Assembly (NCBI GenBank): GCA_009773395.1
Contig: WRPI01000002.1
Span: 420,413-484,412, forward strand
Length of the DNA: 64,000 nt
Direction: 5' to 3'
Source: Hyphomonadaceae bacterium
GTDB lineage: Bacteria; Pseudomonadota; Alphaproteobacteria; Caulobacterales; Aquidulcibacteraceae
Numbering within the stretch: position 1 is the stretch's first letter; each line of letters starts with the position of its first letter. The translations under genes were made by a program, and so were the position numbers. Shown here piece after piece: positions 26,717 to 35,217 of this stretch. The notes beneath the pieces were generated by a model. The model was not told where the DNA came from. It did no database searches and saw only the letters and a program-made list of their open reading frames with translations.

Positions 26717-27400
26717 ATGCTTTGTTTGGCAGCTAATATTGCAAAAAACTCAACATTTATGTTCGCCTTTGCACTGGCAATGATAGGCTATCGGCCGTTC
26801 AATATTCCGTCCGAGGCGATGAGACCGACGCTCGAGCCAGGTAATTATTTGATGATAAAGCCGCCGATTTATAACGAGCAGGGAAATATCAGGATTAAGA
26901 GAGGTGATGTAATCGTCTTCCGCAAAATGAACGATGAGACCAGTTATATCAAGCGTGTCATTGGGTTGCCAAATGACACGGTGCAAATGGTAAATGGCCA
27001 AGTTAAGTTAAATGGCGTAATCTTAAATCAGCAAATAACAGCTCAAGAAACCTTGACCGATGTATTGCGCCAACAATATCCAGTCACGCGCCTTCGTGAG
27101 ACCATTGCGCCAAACAAATCATATGAAGTTTACAATATTTATGATAATGGCCCGTTCGACAATACGCCCGAGCTAATTGTTCCACCTGATATGTATTTTG
27201 TTTTGGGTGACAACAGAGATAATTCGACTGACAGCCGCATGGATGAAATCCTTCATGCAGGAATTGGACTGGTTCGGGAAACTAATATTGTTGGCGTAAA
27301 TGGTTATAAAATGGCAGAATTTGATGATTCTGAAACTTCCTCGCCTCAAGAAAAATTATCCCACATACATTGGTATGCAATGGCGAAGAAAATCGAATAG
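26717..27400 (+). CDS. Signal peptidase I (S26) homologue lacking the catalytic serine
   Basis: 227 residues, one N-terminal membrane helix (about 12-28), periplasmic domain. All S26 boxes are recognisable: box B IPSEAMRPTL (30-39), box C RGDVIVF, box D YIKRVIGLPND with general-base Lys79, and box E GDNRDNSTDSR (164-174). In active enzymes the residue before Met in box B is the nucleophile Ser (PSGSM); here it is Ala34, codon GCG at 26816-26818, one base from TCG. The protein is therefore probably not a functional leader peptidase. It follows nadE by 5 bp. A separate active LepB must be encoded elsewhere. Alternatives are a sequencing error or a regulatory or substrate-binding role. Confidence 0.85.
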   Translation: MLCLAANIAKNSTFMFAFALAMIGYRPFNIPSEAMRPTLEPGNYLMIKPPIYNEQGNIRIKRGDVIVFRKMNDETSYIKRVIGLPNDTVQMVNGQVKLNGVILNQQITAQETLTDVLRQQYPVTRLRETIAPNKSYEVYNIYDNGPFDNTPELIVPPDMYFVLGDNRDNSTDSRMDEILHAGIGLVRETNIVGVNGYKMAEFDDSETSSPQEKLSHIHWYAMAKKIE

Positions 27401-27554
27401 GCAATTGCATGGTTTATTGTGCCATTCCTAATTGAAATTCACTCAATGGCATGATTTTTTCAATGCTTTGGAATTTTACCAATTCTTTCGAAACAGGCTA
27501 GTCCAAGGCAAAACTACTGGCGCAACATTTTTGTTCGTATGAAGGAGACTAAGC

Positions 27555-28262
27555 ATGATTGAAAAATATCAAGATTATCAAAGCGATGTGACTTGCGAAG
27601 CCTTTGTGGTAGCGCCAAACGGCGACAAGCGTCCAGCAGTCTTAATCGCACACACTTGGTCGGGGCAGTTGGATTTTGAACGGCAAATTGCGCGCGATAT
27701 TGTTGATTTGGGCTATGTCGGCATCGCAATTGACACGTTTGGTAAAGGGATGCGCGGCGAACCCGGTGCCGACAACACCCATTTAATTGCGCCGTTGATG
27801 TCAGACCGAAAACTTCTGAAATCGCGGGTTTTGGCAGCTTTGGATTTTGCCAAAAACTGTGAAAACGTCGATGCTTCAAAAATTGCAATAATTGGTTTCT
27901 GTTTTGGTGGCCTTTGTGCGCTCGATTTGGCAAGGACTGGAACAGTAGATTTAAGGGCCGCAATAAGTTTTCACGGCCTATTCATGCCCCCAAATATTGG
28001 TGAACAGGCGAAAGTAAATGCCAAAGTGCTTATTTTACATGGCTATGATGATCCATTGGCAAAGCCTGACGCAATGATTGGCATAGCAGATGAAATGACC
28101 AAAGCAGGCGCAGATTGGCAATTATTGGCGTTTGGGAATACCAGCCACGCATTCACCAATCCAATGGCAAATAACCCAGCGGCAGGCATGGTCTATAGTA
28201 AGCAGACCGCAGATCGCGCGTTCGCTGCAATGCGCTCGCACTTGAAAGAGGCTTTCGAATAA
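27555..28262 (+). CDS. Dienelactone hydrolase family protein
   Basis: 235 residues, alpha/beta hydrolase, cytosolic. The nucleophile elbow is GFCFGG with Cys, as in dienelactone hydrolases. The acid follows in LILHGYDDPLAKP, and the catalytic His is in NTSHAFTNP. PAVLIAHTWSGQLDFERQIARDI is the usual start of the fold. These enzymes open dienelactones or related esters; the exact substrate is unknown here. ATG 27555 has GAAGGAG upstream. No catechol-pathway genes are adjacent apart from the dioxygenase-like gene that follows. Confidence 0.87.
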   Translation: MIEKYQDYQSDVTCEAFVVAPNGDKRPAVLIAHTWSGQLDFERQIARDIVDLGYVGIAIDTFGKGMRGEPGADNTHLIAPLMSDRKLLKSRVLAALDFAKNCENVDASKIAIIGFCFGGLCALDLARTGTVDLRAAISFHGLFMPPNIGEQAKVNAKVLILHGYDDPLAKPDAMIGIADEMTKAGADWQLLAFGNTSHAFTNPMANNPAAGMVYSKQTADRAFAAMRSHLKEAFE

Positions 28263-28317
28263 ATATTGCAATTTGCCTTTTGCGTTCCTAATTATGTAAG
28301 GGCGCTTTTGCTAATCA

Positions 28318-29106
28318 TTGGATTTTATTTTGCCAGTTCAAAAAACCTATTTCATTTCCCATGGTTCGCCGACACTTGTCTTCGACGACGTGCCGGCTCA
28401 TCATTTTTTGCGCTCATTGGGTACAATTATCCCGAAGCCCGATGCTATATTGATGGTTTCTGCGCATTGGGAGACGAGTGTGCCGATGGTAAATGCGGTG
28501 ACCCTTAACCAAACAATCCATGATTTTGGTGGGTTTGCGCGAGAATTATTTGAAGTGCAATATCGCGCAAAAGGTAGCCCCGAAGTCGCAAAACTTACGG
28601 CCAAGCTATTAGAGGAAGGTGGTTTTTCCACGGTGATTGATAATGTTCGCGGCCTCGATCATGGTGCATGGGTGCCTTTGAAACTCATGTATCCCGACGC
28701 AGATATTCCTGTTTTACAATTATCCGTTCAAAGCCACCTTGGGCCTAAGCATCATTTTGATTTGGGTCGTGCGATTGCACCACTTCGTAAGAAAAACATC
28801 GCAATAATCGCTTCTGGTAGTTTCACCCATAATTTGCGCGAGATTGCTTGGGGCGGCGGAGAGGAAGAAACTTGGTCGAAGGAATTTTCGGCTTGGTTTG
28901 ACAATGCGCTAAAAGCACATGCCGTTGATGACCTGTTAAATTACCGCCGACTGGCGCCATTTGCCGAAAAAAACCACCCAAGCGATGAGCATTTATTGCC
29001 AATTTTCGTAGCACTGGGTGCAGCAGGTGAAAGTTATGAATTAGAGCGGCTTCATTCGAGTGCAACTTTCGGCTCACTACGAATGGATGCATATTCCTTT
29101 TCTTGA
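28318..29106 (+). CDS. Extradiol ring-cleavage dioxygenase, DODA/YgiD type
   Basis: 262 residues from TTG 28318; TTG 28330 is equally possible, and no ATG precedes the first conserved motif. LigB-type class III dioxygenase family including 4,5-DOPA dioxygenase. Metal ligands are visible: His of YFISHGSPT near the N-terminus, His of LMVSAHWET, and His later in ASGSFTHN. RGLDHGAWVPLKLMYPDADIPVLQLS and HPSDEHLLPIFVALGAAG are family blocks. The natural substrate of bacterial YgiD-like enzymes is poorly known. Located 55 bp after the dienelactone hydrolase gene; the pair could act in sequence on an aromatic compound. Confidence 0.85.
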   Translation: MDFILPVQKTYFISHGSPTLVFDDVPAHHFLRSLGTIIPKPDAILMVSAHWETSVPMVNAVTLNQTIHDFGGFARELFEVQYRAKGSPEVAKLTAKLLEEGGFSTVIDNVRGLDHGAWVPLKLMYPDADIPVLQLSVQSHLGPKHHFDLGRAIAPLRKKNIAIIASGSFTHNLREIAWGGGEEETWSKEFSAWFDNALKAHAVDDLLNYRRLAPFAEKNHPSDEHLLPIFVALGAAGESYELERLHSSATFGSLRMDAYSFS

Positions 29107-29180
29107 ATTGACAATGGGATTTTATTAGGTGATTTTGGTATCTCTAACCTAATTTGCCAATATAAGAAAACCAAAAACCC

Positions 29181-29675
29181 TTGCCAAGAACGAACCTAAT
29201 ATTTTCGCTTATCTGCGCATTACTTATTGCGTCTTTGGCATTTGTAATTGGCGTTGTTCTTAGTTTCAAATTCGTATCAGCACCCTCGATATCCATCAAA
29301 GGCTGGCGCATTTCGCCTTTAGTCGGCACAATTGCTGCGGATCCCTATACGCGGGCAACAATTGCGAAATCTGGCCTTTTGGCATTGACCCGCAAGGAGG
29401 CAATATATTTAAGTGCGGATAGCGAAACTGAAACAGGCGCAAAATTAAGTGAAAATTGCGATTATTTGGTTGAGGGGATAGAGCTTCCCGCGCGTTGGTG
29501 GTCAATAACACTTTATGCCGAGGACGATTATTTGGCGCAGAATGACGATGGACATCCTTCATTTGACGCAACGGCGTCAAAAGGTGCCGCCAATTATCGA
29601 ATAATTATTAGCCCTAAAAAACCCGTTAGCGGCGCATGGATTTCAAGCAAAAATGGTGGCAATTTTCGCGCTTGA
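29181..29675 (+). CDS. DUF1214 membrane-anchored protein
   Basis: 164 residues from TTG 29181. One N-terminal membrane helix (LIFSLICALLIASLAFVIGVVLSF), then a beta-rich domain matching DUF1214: DPYTRATIAKSGLLALTRKEAIYL, LVEGIELPARWWSITLYAEDDYL, ANYRIIISPKKP. In other bacteria DUF1214 is usually fused after DUF1254 in one secreted protein. Here it is a separate short gene directly followed by a DUF1254-only gene, so the pair probably forms a split version. The last predicted strand of the domain looks short. Function unknown. Confidence 0.75.
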   Translation: MPRTNLIFSLICALLIASLAFVIGVVLSFKFVSAPSISIKGWRISPLVGTIAADPYTRATIAKSGLLALTRKEAIYLSADSETETGAKLSENCDYLVEGIELPARWWSITLYAEDDYLAQNDDGHPSFDATASKGAANYRIIISPKKPVSGAWISSKNGGNFRA

Positions 29676-29717
29676 CAATACTACTTCACTTAATTTGCCC
29701 AAAATAACCAAAATAAA

Positions 29718-30260
29718 ATGTCGGGGGCAAAATTGAAAAAATCTCACTATTTGATTATTGCTATTGTTGCGCTCGCAATCGGCCATTTCGCATATATTTT
29801 CCTTAGCCCCTATGTTTTCATGGGCGTGGCAATGAAGCGGCTTAGCAATGGTTGGACGATGACAAATCAATTCATACAAGGGCCGCAAACCACAATGCAC
29901 TCGCGGCAAATTGTAAGGCCATCGCCCGATATGGCATATTCCGTCTGTGTTTATGATTTGCGAAATAGCTCAATCCACATCCGTGCCGCGCCTTGGGACG
30001 ATTATATGAGCATTTCAGTTTTCGCCGCGAACGGCGACAATATTTATTCAGTAAATGACCGCGAAGCGCCAAATGGCGTGGATTTTGTTTTGGAAGGACC
30101 CACTTACGCCACTATAGCCGCCACCGACGTCGAGACCGTGTATTCACCGTCAATGCATGGCATCATATTGGATCGCCGCCTTGCGCCCACCAAACAGCGT
30201 TTTGAATTGGCAAAGGTGGCGCGGCAAAATAATATTTGCGCGCCGAATACGTTGAAGTAA
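29718..30260 (+). CDS. DUF1254 membrane-anchored protein
   Basis: 180 residues. N-terminal membrane helix (YLIIAIVALAIGHFAYIFL), then a DUF1254-like domain: VRPSPDMAYSVCVYDLRNSSIHIRAAPWDDYMSISVFAANGDNIYSVND. The C-terminal part includes DVETVYSPSMHGIILDRRLAP. It starts 43 bp after the DUF1214 gene and probably shares its transcript; its end meets the S46 peptidase stop codon head-on. Function unknown; both proteins should face the periplasm. Confidence 0.75.
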   Translation: MSGAKLKKSHYLIIAIVALAIGHFAYIFLSPYVFMGVAMKRLSNGWTMTNQFIQGPQTTMHSRQIVRPSPDMAYSVCVYDLRNSSIHIRAAPWDDYMSISVFAANGDNIYSVNDREAPNGVDFVLEGPTYATIAATDVETVYSPSMHGIILDRRLAPTKQRFELAKVARQNNICAPNTLK

Positions 30261-32363
30261 CTACCTAGCGTTCAACTCATTCACCAACCAATCCAAACCA
30301 TAAATCTTAGTCAGCGCCTCTTGCACCGCAGCTGTCGTTACACTTACCGTGCGGTTATAACGCCCATCATAAGCAAAATCGCCACCCAAAGAATGGATAT
30401 TGCCGTCAAATGCTGCGCCAACAACGCGGCCTTGTCTGTCAATCAAAGGCGAGCCCGAATTGCCGCCGATAATGTCATTGGTTGATGAAATATCAAAAGC
30501 AATATTTGGGTCAATGCGGGATCTTGCGCTCACCCAAGAGGGCGCAAGCTCAAACGGGAAAGCACCAGTGGCGCGGTCAAATGCGCCGCCCATTTTAGTG
30601 GTTGATGGCACGGCAACGCCATTATAGGTCCAACCTTGGACTTTGCCGTAAGATAGACGCAAAGTGAAAGTCGCGTCAGGGTATAAATTCGCGCCATAAA
30701 CCGCAAAACGTGCTTGGGCGATTTTCTCGGCGGCTTGGCTCATTGGGCCGTCAACTTCGGCGACATATCGCGCGCGAATTGCCCGTGCATTGGCATCTGT
30801 TCGCAAAACAAATTGAATCATTGGGTCAGTCGAAGCGTCAATCGCCGCGCGGCCACCACGCAACAAAGCCGCCCTTGCTGCTGGGTCTGCCAATGTAGTG
30901 CCATTAACAAGCCGCCTTGCCAATGCTTCCGGGCTTTCGCGGCCCAACATATTTTGGACATTGGCATCATCGACGGTTAAATATTCGCGGGTTTTGGAAA
31001 GCCAAGTTTCAAGACCAATAATTTCTTGGTCATTATGGGTTGGAGTTTCGGCCAACATTCGGCGTTCCAACTGTGCCAAGCCAGATTGGCTGTAGCCGGG
31101 AAGGCGCTCGCCTGCTGGCTTTTCACGCTCATAGGCGGCGCGCACTAATTGCTTGGCATAGCCATAAAGGCCAGAAATTGAACCCGCTCGGGCCTCCAAA
31201 AACTCATAGGGTAAAAACAAATCGCGCTGTTTTGCGGTGGCGGTGCGAATGGTCGCCCAAGGGTCGCCAATTTGCCGCAAAAGAGCAGGGTTTCCCCGGA
31301 CGCGGCGTTTCAAATCCGCTTCTTCACGTTGTTTAATGCCGAAAAACTCGGGATCCATAAGCGCGCGCATTTGCCCATATTGCGCTTTGAAGCTGTTTTC
31401 GAGCGAAAATAAAACTTCGCCAGCTTCGCGCCTTTGGGTTTCGCCGCCATTGACATATTCTGTCAAGCGACCACGCACTTCTGAGCGCACTAATTGACGT
31501 GTCGGTAACACCCAATCGCGTTGAAAAGCTAATTGATCTGTGGTGCGAAGGCGTTGGGTGGAACCAGGGTTGCCAGCGACAAACACCAAATCGCCATTTT
31601 GCGGAACTTCATTGGTCCATTGCAAATATTCGACATTTCGAACAGGTGCGCCGTTTTCATAGGCGCGCAAGAACGAAGCGTCTAAATTATAGCGCGGGAA
31701 ATTGAAATTATCAGGGTCGCCGCCAAAAAATCCAACCGCATATTCAGGCTCGAACACCAAGCGGACATCATTGTATGTGCGGTATTTATAGACTTTATAC
31801 TGCCCACCGCGATAAAGATTCACAACATCACATCGATATTTTTGCGCATCAAGCCCTTGGCAAGCACGCTCCTCGGCGGCGGAAATTGCGGCTTCACGTG
31901 CAGTCGAAATATCACCGCCAGTTTTGCCACGGGTTGATGCCAAAATTTGCGCGGTTACGTCGGTTATGGAGGTCAAAACTTCGGCACTAAGCCCAGGGCA
32001 GACTTTTTCATCTTCCTGCCGACGCGCAAAAAAGCCATCACGGCCATAATCATGTTCGGCAGTGGTAAGATTCGCAGTGCAATCGGACGAGCAATGCCAA
32101 TTGGTCAAAATTAAACCATTTGGTGAAACAAAACTGGCGGAGCAGCCAACGCTAAGGCGCACGGCGGAGTTTTGCACATGGTTGAGCCATTGCCGAGTGG
32201 GCGTAAAACCATATGCGGATTGCACTTTAGCCGAAGGGAAGGCGTCAAAAGTCCACATCCCCTCATCGGCATGTGCGACCAATGGCAGCGATAATGCGCC
32301 AAAAATGGCAAAAATTGTGCCGCCGATTAGATTGTTCTTGAATGATTTATTTCGAGTTTGCAT
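30261..32363 (-). CDS. S46 family dipeptidyl-peptidase (DPP7/DPP11 type)
   Basis: 700 residues, the usual S46 length. Signal peptide to about residue 32 (LSLPLVAHADEG). S46 enzymes are periplasmic serine exopeptidases that release dipeptides, found mainly in Bacteroidetes and some proteobacteria. Trypsin-like elements are split by a helical insert: GCSASFVSPNGLILTNWHC with His90, then the helical domain, then IIGGNSGSPLIDRQGRVVG with the nucleophile Ser near residue 636. AVGFFGGDPDNFNFPRYNLDASFLRAYENG is a strongly conserved S46 block. Substrate preference cannot be read with confidence. Transcribed alone. Confidence 0.92.
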   Translation of the reverse strand: MQTRNKSFKNNLIGGTIFAIFGALSLPLVAHADEGMWTFDAFPSAKVQSAYGFTPTRQWLNHVQNSAVRLSVGCSASFVSPNGLILTNWHCSSDCTANLTTAEHDYGRDGFFARRQEDEKVCPGLSAEVLTSITDVTAQILASTRGKTGGDISTAREAAISAAEERACQGLDAQKYRCDVVNLYRGGQYKVYKYRTYNDVRLVFEPEYAVGFFGGDPDNFNFPRYNLDASFLRAYENGAPVRNVEYLQWTNEVPQNGDLVFVAGNPGSTQRLRTTDQLAFQRDWVLPTRQLVRSEVRGRLTEYVNGGETQRREAGEVLFSLENSFKAQYGQMRALMDPEFFGIKQREEADLKRRVRGNPALLRQIGDPWATIRTATAKQRDLFLPYEFLEARAGSISGLYGYAKQLVRAAYEREKPAGERLPGYSQSGLAQLERRMLAETPTHNDQEIIGLETWLSKTREYLTVDDANVQNMLGRESPEALARRLVNGTTLADPAARAALLRGGRAAIDASTDPMIQFVLRTDANARAIRARYVAEVDGPMSQAAEKIAQARFAVYGANLYPDATFTLRLSYGKVQGWTYNGVAVPSTTKMGGAFDRATGAFPFELAPSWVSARSRIDPNIAFDISSTNDIIGGNSGSPLIDRQGRVVGAAFDGNIHSLGGDFAYDGRYNRTVSVTTAAVQEALTKIYGLDWLVNELNAR

Positions 32364-32476
32364 GGTAAGTTACTCATTCTTTCATGTTATCTTATTGAAT
32401 TGAATGTTATAGAGATTTATGAATTTGGCAAGCAATGGAATCGGCAAGTGATTCTGATTATTTTAGTGAGTTAGCT

Positions 32477-33364
32477 ATGATTAGGTTTGATGGAAAAGTT
32501 GTTATTGTAACTGGTGCTGGCGGTGGGTTGGGACGTTGTCACTCCTTATATTTTGCGTCTTTGGGTGCCAAAGTTGTCGTCAATGATATTGGCGGGCCAG
32601 ATGGCATTTCGGTTAACGCGCAAAATGTTGCCGCTGAAATAACGGCGGCTGGGGGTGAAGCAATTGCGGTCGCGGCCTCGGTCAGCGATGAAGCGTCGGT
32701 TGCGGCCATGGTCGCCACAGTCATGGAAAAATGGGGCAGGGTGGACGTATTGGTCGCCAATGCTGGCATTTTGCGAGACAAAAGCTTTGGCAAAATGGAG
32801 ACGCGGGAATTTAATGATGTTGTAAATGTGCATTTATTCGGTTCCTATGTTTGCATCAAAGCAGTGTGGGATATTATGAAAGCCCAAAATTACGGCCGTA
32901 TTGTTGTCACCACTTCCTCAACTGGCCTTTATGGCAATTTTGGCCAGGCCAATTATGGCGCGGCGAAATTGGCGCTTGTGGGCTTGATGAATACGCTTAA
33001 AATTGAGGGCGCGAAAAACAACATCAAAGTCAATGCCATCGCGCCAGTTGCCGCCACGCAAATGACAAAAGATTTGATGCCGCAAGCAGTTCTCGACAAA
33101 TTCGACCCCGAACTTGTTTCCCCCGCCGTTGCCTATATGAGCGCTGATGATGCACCAACTGGCGTAATAATGGCCGCAGGCGCAGGCACATTTGCCGTTG
33201 CACAAATTATTGAAACCCAAGGCCATTTCATCAATAGCGAGAGCGTCAGCGTTGATGACATCGCAGCCAATTGGGATAAAATCAGCGACCGCACCGGCGC
33301 CAAACCCTACCAACAAGGCGGCGAACAAGGCCAAAACTTCATCATGAAGGGCATGGGTGGGTAG
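32477..33364 (+). CDS. Short-chain dehydrogenase (3-hydroxyacyl-CoA dehydrogenase-like)
   Basis: 295 residues from ATG 32477; an in-frame ATG at 32435 gives an atypical extension. Classical SDR fold: IVTGAGGGLGRCHSLYFASLGAKVVVNDIGG for NAD(P) binding, VLVANAGILRDKSFGKM, and the active-site Ser and YGAAK after TTSSTGLYGNFGQAN. The ILRDKSFGKM and AKNNIKVNAIAP blocks resemble the dehydrogenase domain of peroxisomal multifunctional enzyme type 2, suggesting action on 3-hydroxyacyl-CoA in beta-oxidation. Length and C-terminal tail also fit. A repeat-containing intergenic region follows. Confidence 0.87.
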   Translation: MIRFDGKVVIVTGAGGGLGRCHSLYFASLGAKVVVNDIGGPDGISVNAQNVAAEITAAGGEAIAVAASVSDEASVAAMVATVMEKWGRVDVLVANAGILRDKSFGKMETREFNDVVNVHLFGSYVCIKAVWDIMKAQNYGRIVVTTSSTGLYGNFGQANYGAAKLALVGLMNTLKIEGAKNNIKVNAIAPVAATQMTKDLMPQAVLDKFDPELVSPAVAYMSADDAPTGVIMAAGAGTFAVAQIIETQGHFINSESVSVDDIAANWDKISDRTGAKPYQQGGEQGQNFIMKGMGG

Positions 33365-33396
33365 CGCAGATATACCTTTCAGGCTCTTGAATCGAA

Positions 33397-33546
33397 GTAA
33401 GTCCTTCCCTTGAGGGAAGGTGGGTTTTTTGCTCGGCAAAAAAGTCGGAAGGGTGGACGGCAGTGACGCAATATCAAAGTTCGTTATTCGCCCAACCGCT
33501 TTCACCCTTCACCGCTTCGCGGAGCTTCCCTCAAGGGAAGCACTTA
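33397..33546. repeat. Palindromic element with 22-24 bp inverted ends
   Basis: GTAAGT-x-CTTCCCTTGAGGGAAG at the left (33397-33419) is inverted at the right (33525-33546). Each arm is itself a palindrome (CCTTCCCT-TG-AGGGAAGG, CTTCCCT-CA-AGGGAAG). Inside, GAAGGGTG (33448-33455) pairs with CACCCTTC (33503-33510). The whole could fold into one branched structure. Confidence 0.75.
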
Positions 33547-33862
33547 CCCGACCCCAAAACCATATCAAACCATATCATTTTGAGAGTAGATAACCGCGCC
33601 AAAGTACTATCATTTGCTATCATTTTCCATTTGTCAATTTTGAACGCGAAGCCGCGTATGCAATTATTTTACTTGAAAATAATTGGGGGTGGATAGGGGA
33701 GGGTTTTGGCAATTGTTCGCATTGGCAAAATTGCAAAAATGCGCTCTCCTCGTGACGTAATGTATGCGACCATTCATCGCTTGAATAAGGCGTCAATTTC
33801 GACCATTGTATGCAGCGAGTCCATTTTGACGAAAATCAATATTATGCGCTGGAGAGTTGGTC
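33547..33862. other. Gene-poor interval between SDR and lipoprotein genes
   Basis: About 316 bp of AT-rich sequence after the palindromic element. Short open frames exist (for example 33706-33969), but their composition is unlike the neighbouring genes and they overlap the lipoprotein start. The promoter of the lipoprotein gene should lie here; no clear -35/-10 pair was recognised. Confidence 0.5.
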
Positions 33863-34627
33863 TTGAAATATTTAATGCAATTTGTTTGTTTTGCCGCTCT
33901 GTGTTCATGTGCAACGCCCTATGTCCCGCCGCCAGCAAATTTGAAGCCGCCACTACTTTGGAGTGGTGAAGCGCGGCGATTTGCGCTTCCAGATTCACCT
34001 GGATTTCAAAGCGGAATTCGCAGACAGGGTGAAGCTTTCCTAGAAGAGCGAACCGACGTGACCCGCACAGGTATCATTTTGGATGAAATAAAATACAAAG
34101 ACCCGTTTGGCAAAGAAGTTGTTATACCTAGCAATACGCCAGTTCACGGCAAGCAATTGAGTGTTATGCAGACTTGGACTGGTGGTTATGGTGGTTCACG
34201 CCAAACAAATCTCAATGCACAAAATGACCCCATTGAATGGTGTTTTAGCATTCCCGCCGAAACCGCATGTATTTTTTGGGAGGGTGAAAATGCCGCCCGA
34301 TACATAAGCATGTATGCCATTTCCCGAAGAAATTTGCTCGGGTTTAGTGCGTCAGGAATGCGCGGCCCAATGCCAAACATTGTAGAATCGTCTGGTGCCT
34401 ACGGTGGCCCAATCATTGTCAGAATGAGACTGACCCAAATAAACAATGTTGGAATTGAAATTACGCGCACTATCCAAGACGGCGACGAGGTCGAACACGA
34501 TTTGGGTGCAAGGCAATCCTTACCGTGGGCAGGAAAGGATTTCGTGGATCATGATAATTTTCGTATGAAAGCGATTCATAATAATGAAGGGGTTGTGGAT
34601 GCCGTAGAGGTTACCAGCATAAAGTAA
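33863..34627 (+). CDS. Uncharacterised putative lipoprotein
   Basis: 254 residues from TTG 33863, chosen because GGAGAG stands 6-7 nt upstream. MKYLMQFVCFAALCSCATP is a lipoprotein-like signal with Cys near residue 16, although Cys rather than Ala/Gly at -2 is unusual. The mature part is beta-rich (MQTWTGGYGGSRQTNLNAQN, CFSIPAETACIFWEGENAARY, SSGAYGGPIIVRMRLTQINN) with one likely Cys pair. I recognise no family. It stands alone, flanked by repeats upstream and a convergent transporter gene downstream. Confidence 0.65.
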   Translation: MKYLMQFVCFAALCSCATPYVPPPANLKPPLLWSGEARRFALPDSPGFQSGIRRQGEAFLEERTDVTRTGIILDEIKYKDPFGKEVVIPSNTPVHGKQLSVMQTWTGGYGGSRQTNLNAQNDPIEWCFSIPAETACIFWEGENAARYISMYAISRRNLLGFSASGMRGPMPNIVESSGAYGGPIIVRMRLTQINNVGIEITRTIQDGDEVEHDLGARQSLPWAGKDFVDHDNFRMKAIHNNEGVVDAVEVTSIK

Positions 34628-34648
34628 TTTATGTCTTTTTTCACAATT

Positions 34649-35203
34649 TCACAAATCCCCCACCGTATCCTCACCCGCCGCCTCACGGCGTTTCAATATC
34701 AAATAAACCACATATGCCCCCAATAATTTGCTCACTATTGCCGTCGCAATGGTATATGGGCGGAACACTCCCTCTTGGCTCAATGATGCCAAATACCAAA
34801 ATGCAGTGGTGTCAATTGGTGCCGAAATCAGTGATGAGAGCATCACGCGGTAGGACAATGGCTTTTTGGAAAATGTGAACAAAGCCCAATCAATGGTTTC
34901 GGAAATAATGAAAGCGACTGTGCTGGCAATGGCAATGACCGCGGGGGAGGTGACAAAGGATAAAGCGGCGGCAATTGCGAGTGCCACCCAAATATAGTGT
35001 TTTATTTCCCGCTGGGCGAAATCGCGCACAACCAACACTAAGCCTGCGACAATTGACATAGGCGGCCAAGCCCCGCCATCGGGCATTGGCAAAGTCGGCA
35101 CTGCGCCATAAGACCAATTAATAAATGGGATAAGCGCCACATAAAGCAAGGCAAATGGCGCGCCGCCACGAATAATTTTCTTCAAAAGTTCACTTAAAGT
35201 CAT
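34649..35203 (-). CDS. VUT family membrane protein (YhhQ-like, queuosine-precursor type)
   Basis: 184 residues with about five membrane helices. The central motif MSIVAGLVLVVRDFAQREIKHYIW is the VUT signature (the RD segment after helix 2), and SETIDWALFTF plus SSLISAPIDTTAFWYLA complete the family pattern. YhhQ in E. coli imports the queuosine precursors preQ0/preQ1; shorter alphaproteobacterial relatives are annotated only as VUT proteins, so the substrate is an inference. No preQ1 riboswitch was recognised upstream. It lies 14 bp downstream of the DUF2817 gene on the same strand. Confidence 0.82.
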   Translation of the reverse strand: MTLSELLKKIIRGGAPFALLYVALIPFINWSYGAVPTLPMPDGGAWPPMSIVAGLVLVVRDFAQREIKHYIWVALAIAAALSFVTSPAVIAIASTVAFIISETIDWALFTFSKKPLSYRVMLSSLISAPIDTTAFWYLASLSQEGVFRPYTIATAIVSKLLGAYVVYLILKRREAAGEDTVGDL

Positions 35204-35217
35204 AAATTAAATATCGC

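Noticed and set aside
33706-33969. Plus-strand frame before the lipoprotein gene
   Set aside because: It overlaps the lipoprotein start in another frame, its composition is unlike neighbouring genes, and no motif was recognised.
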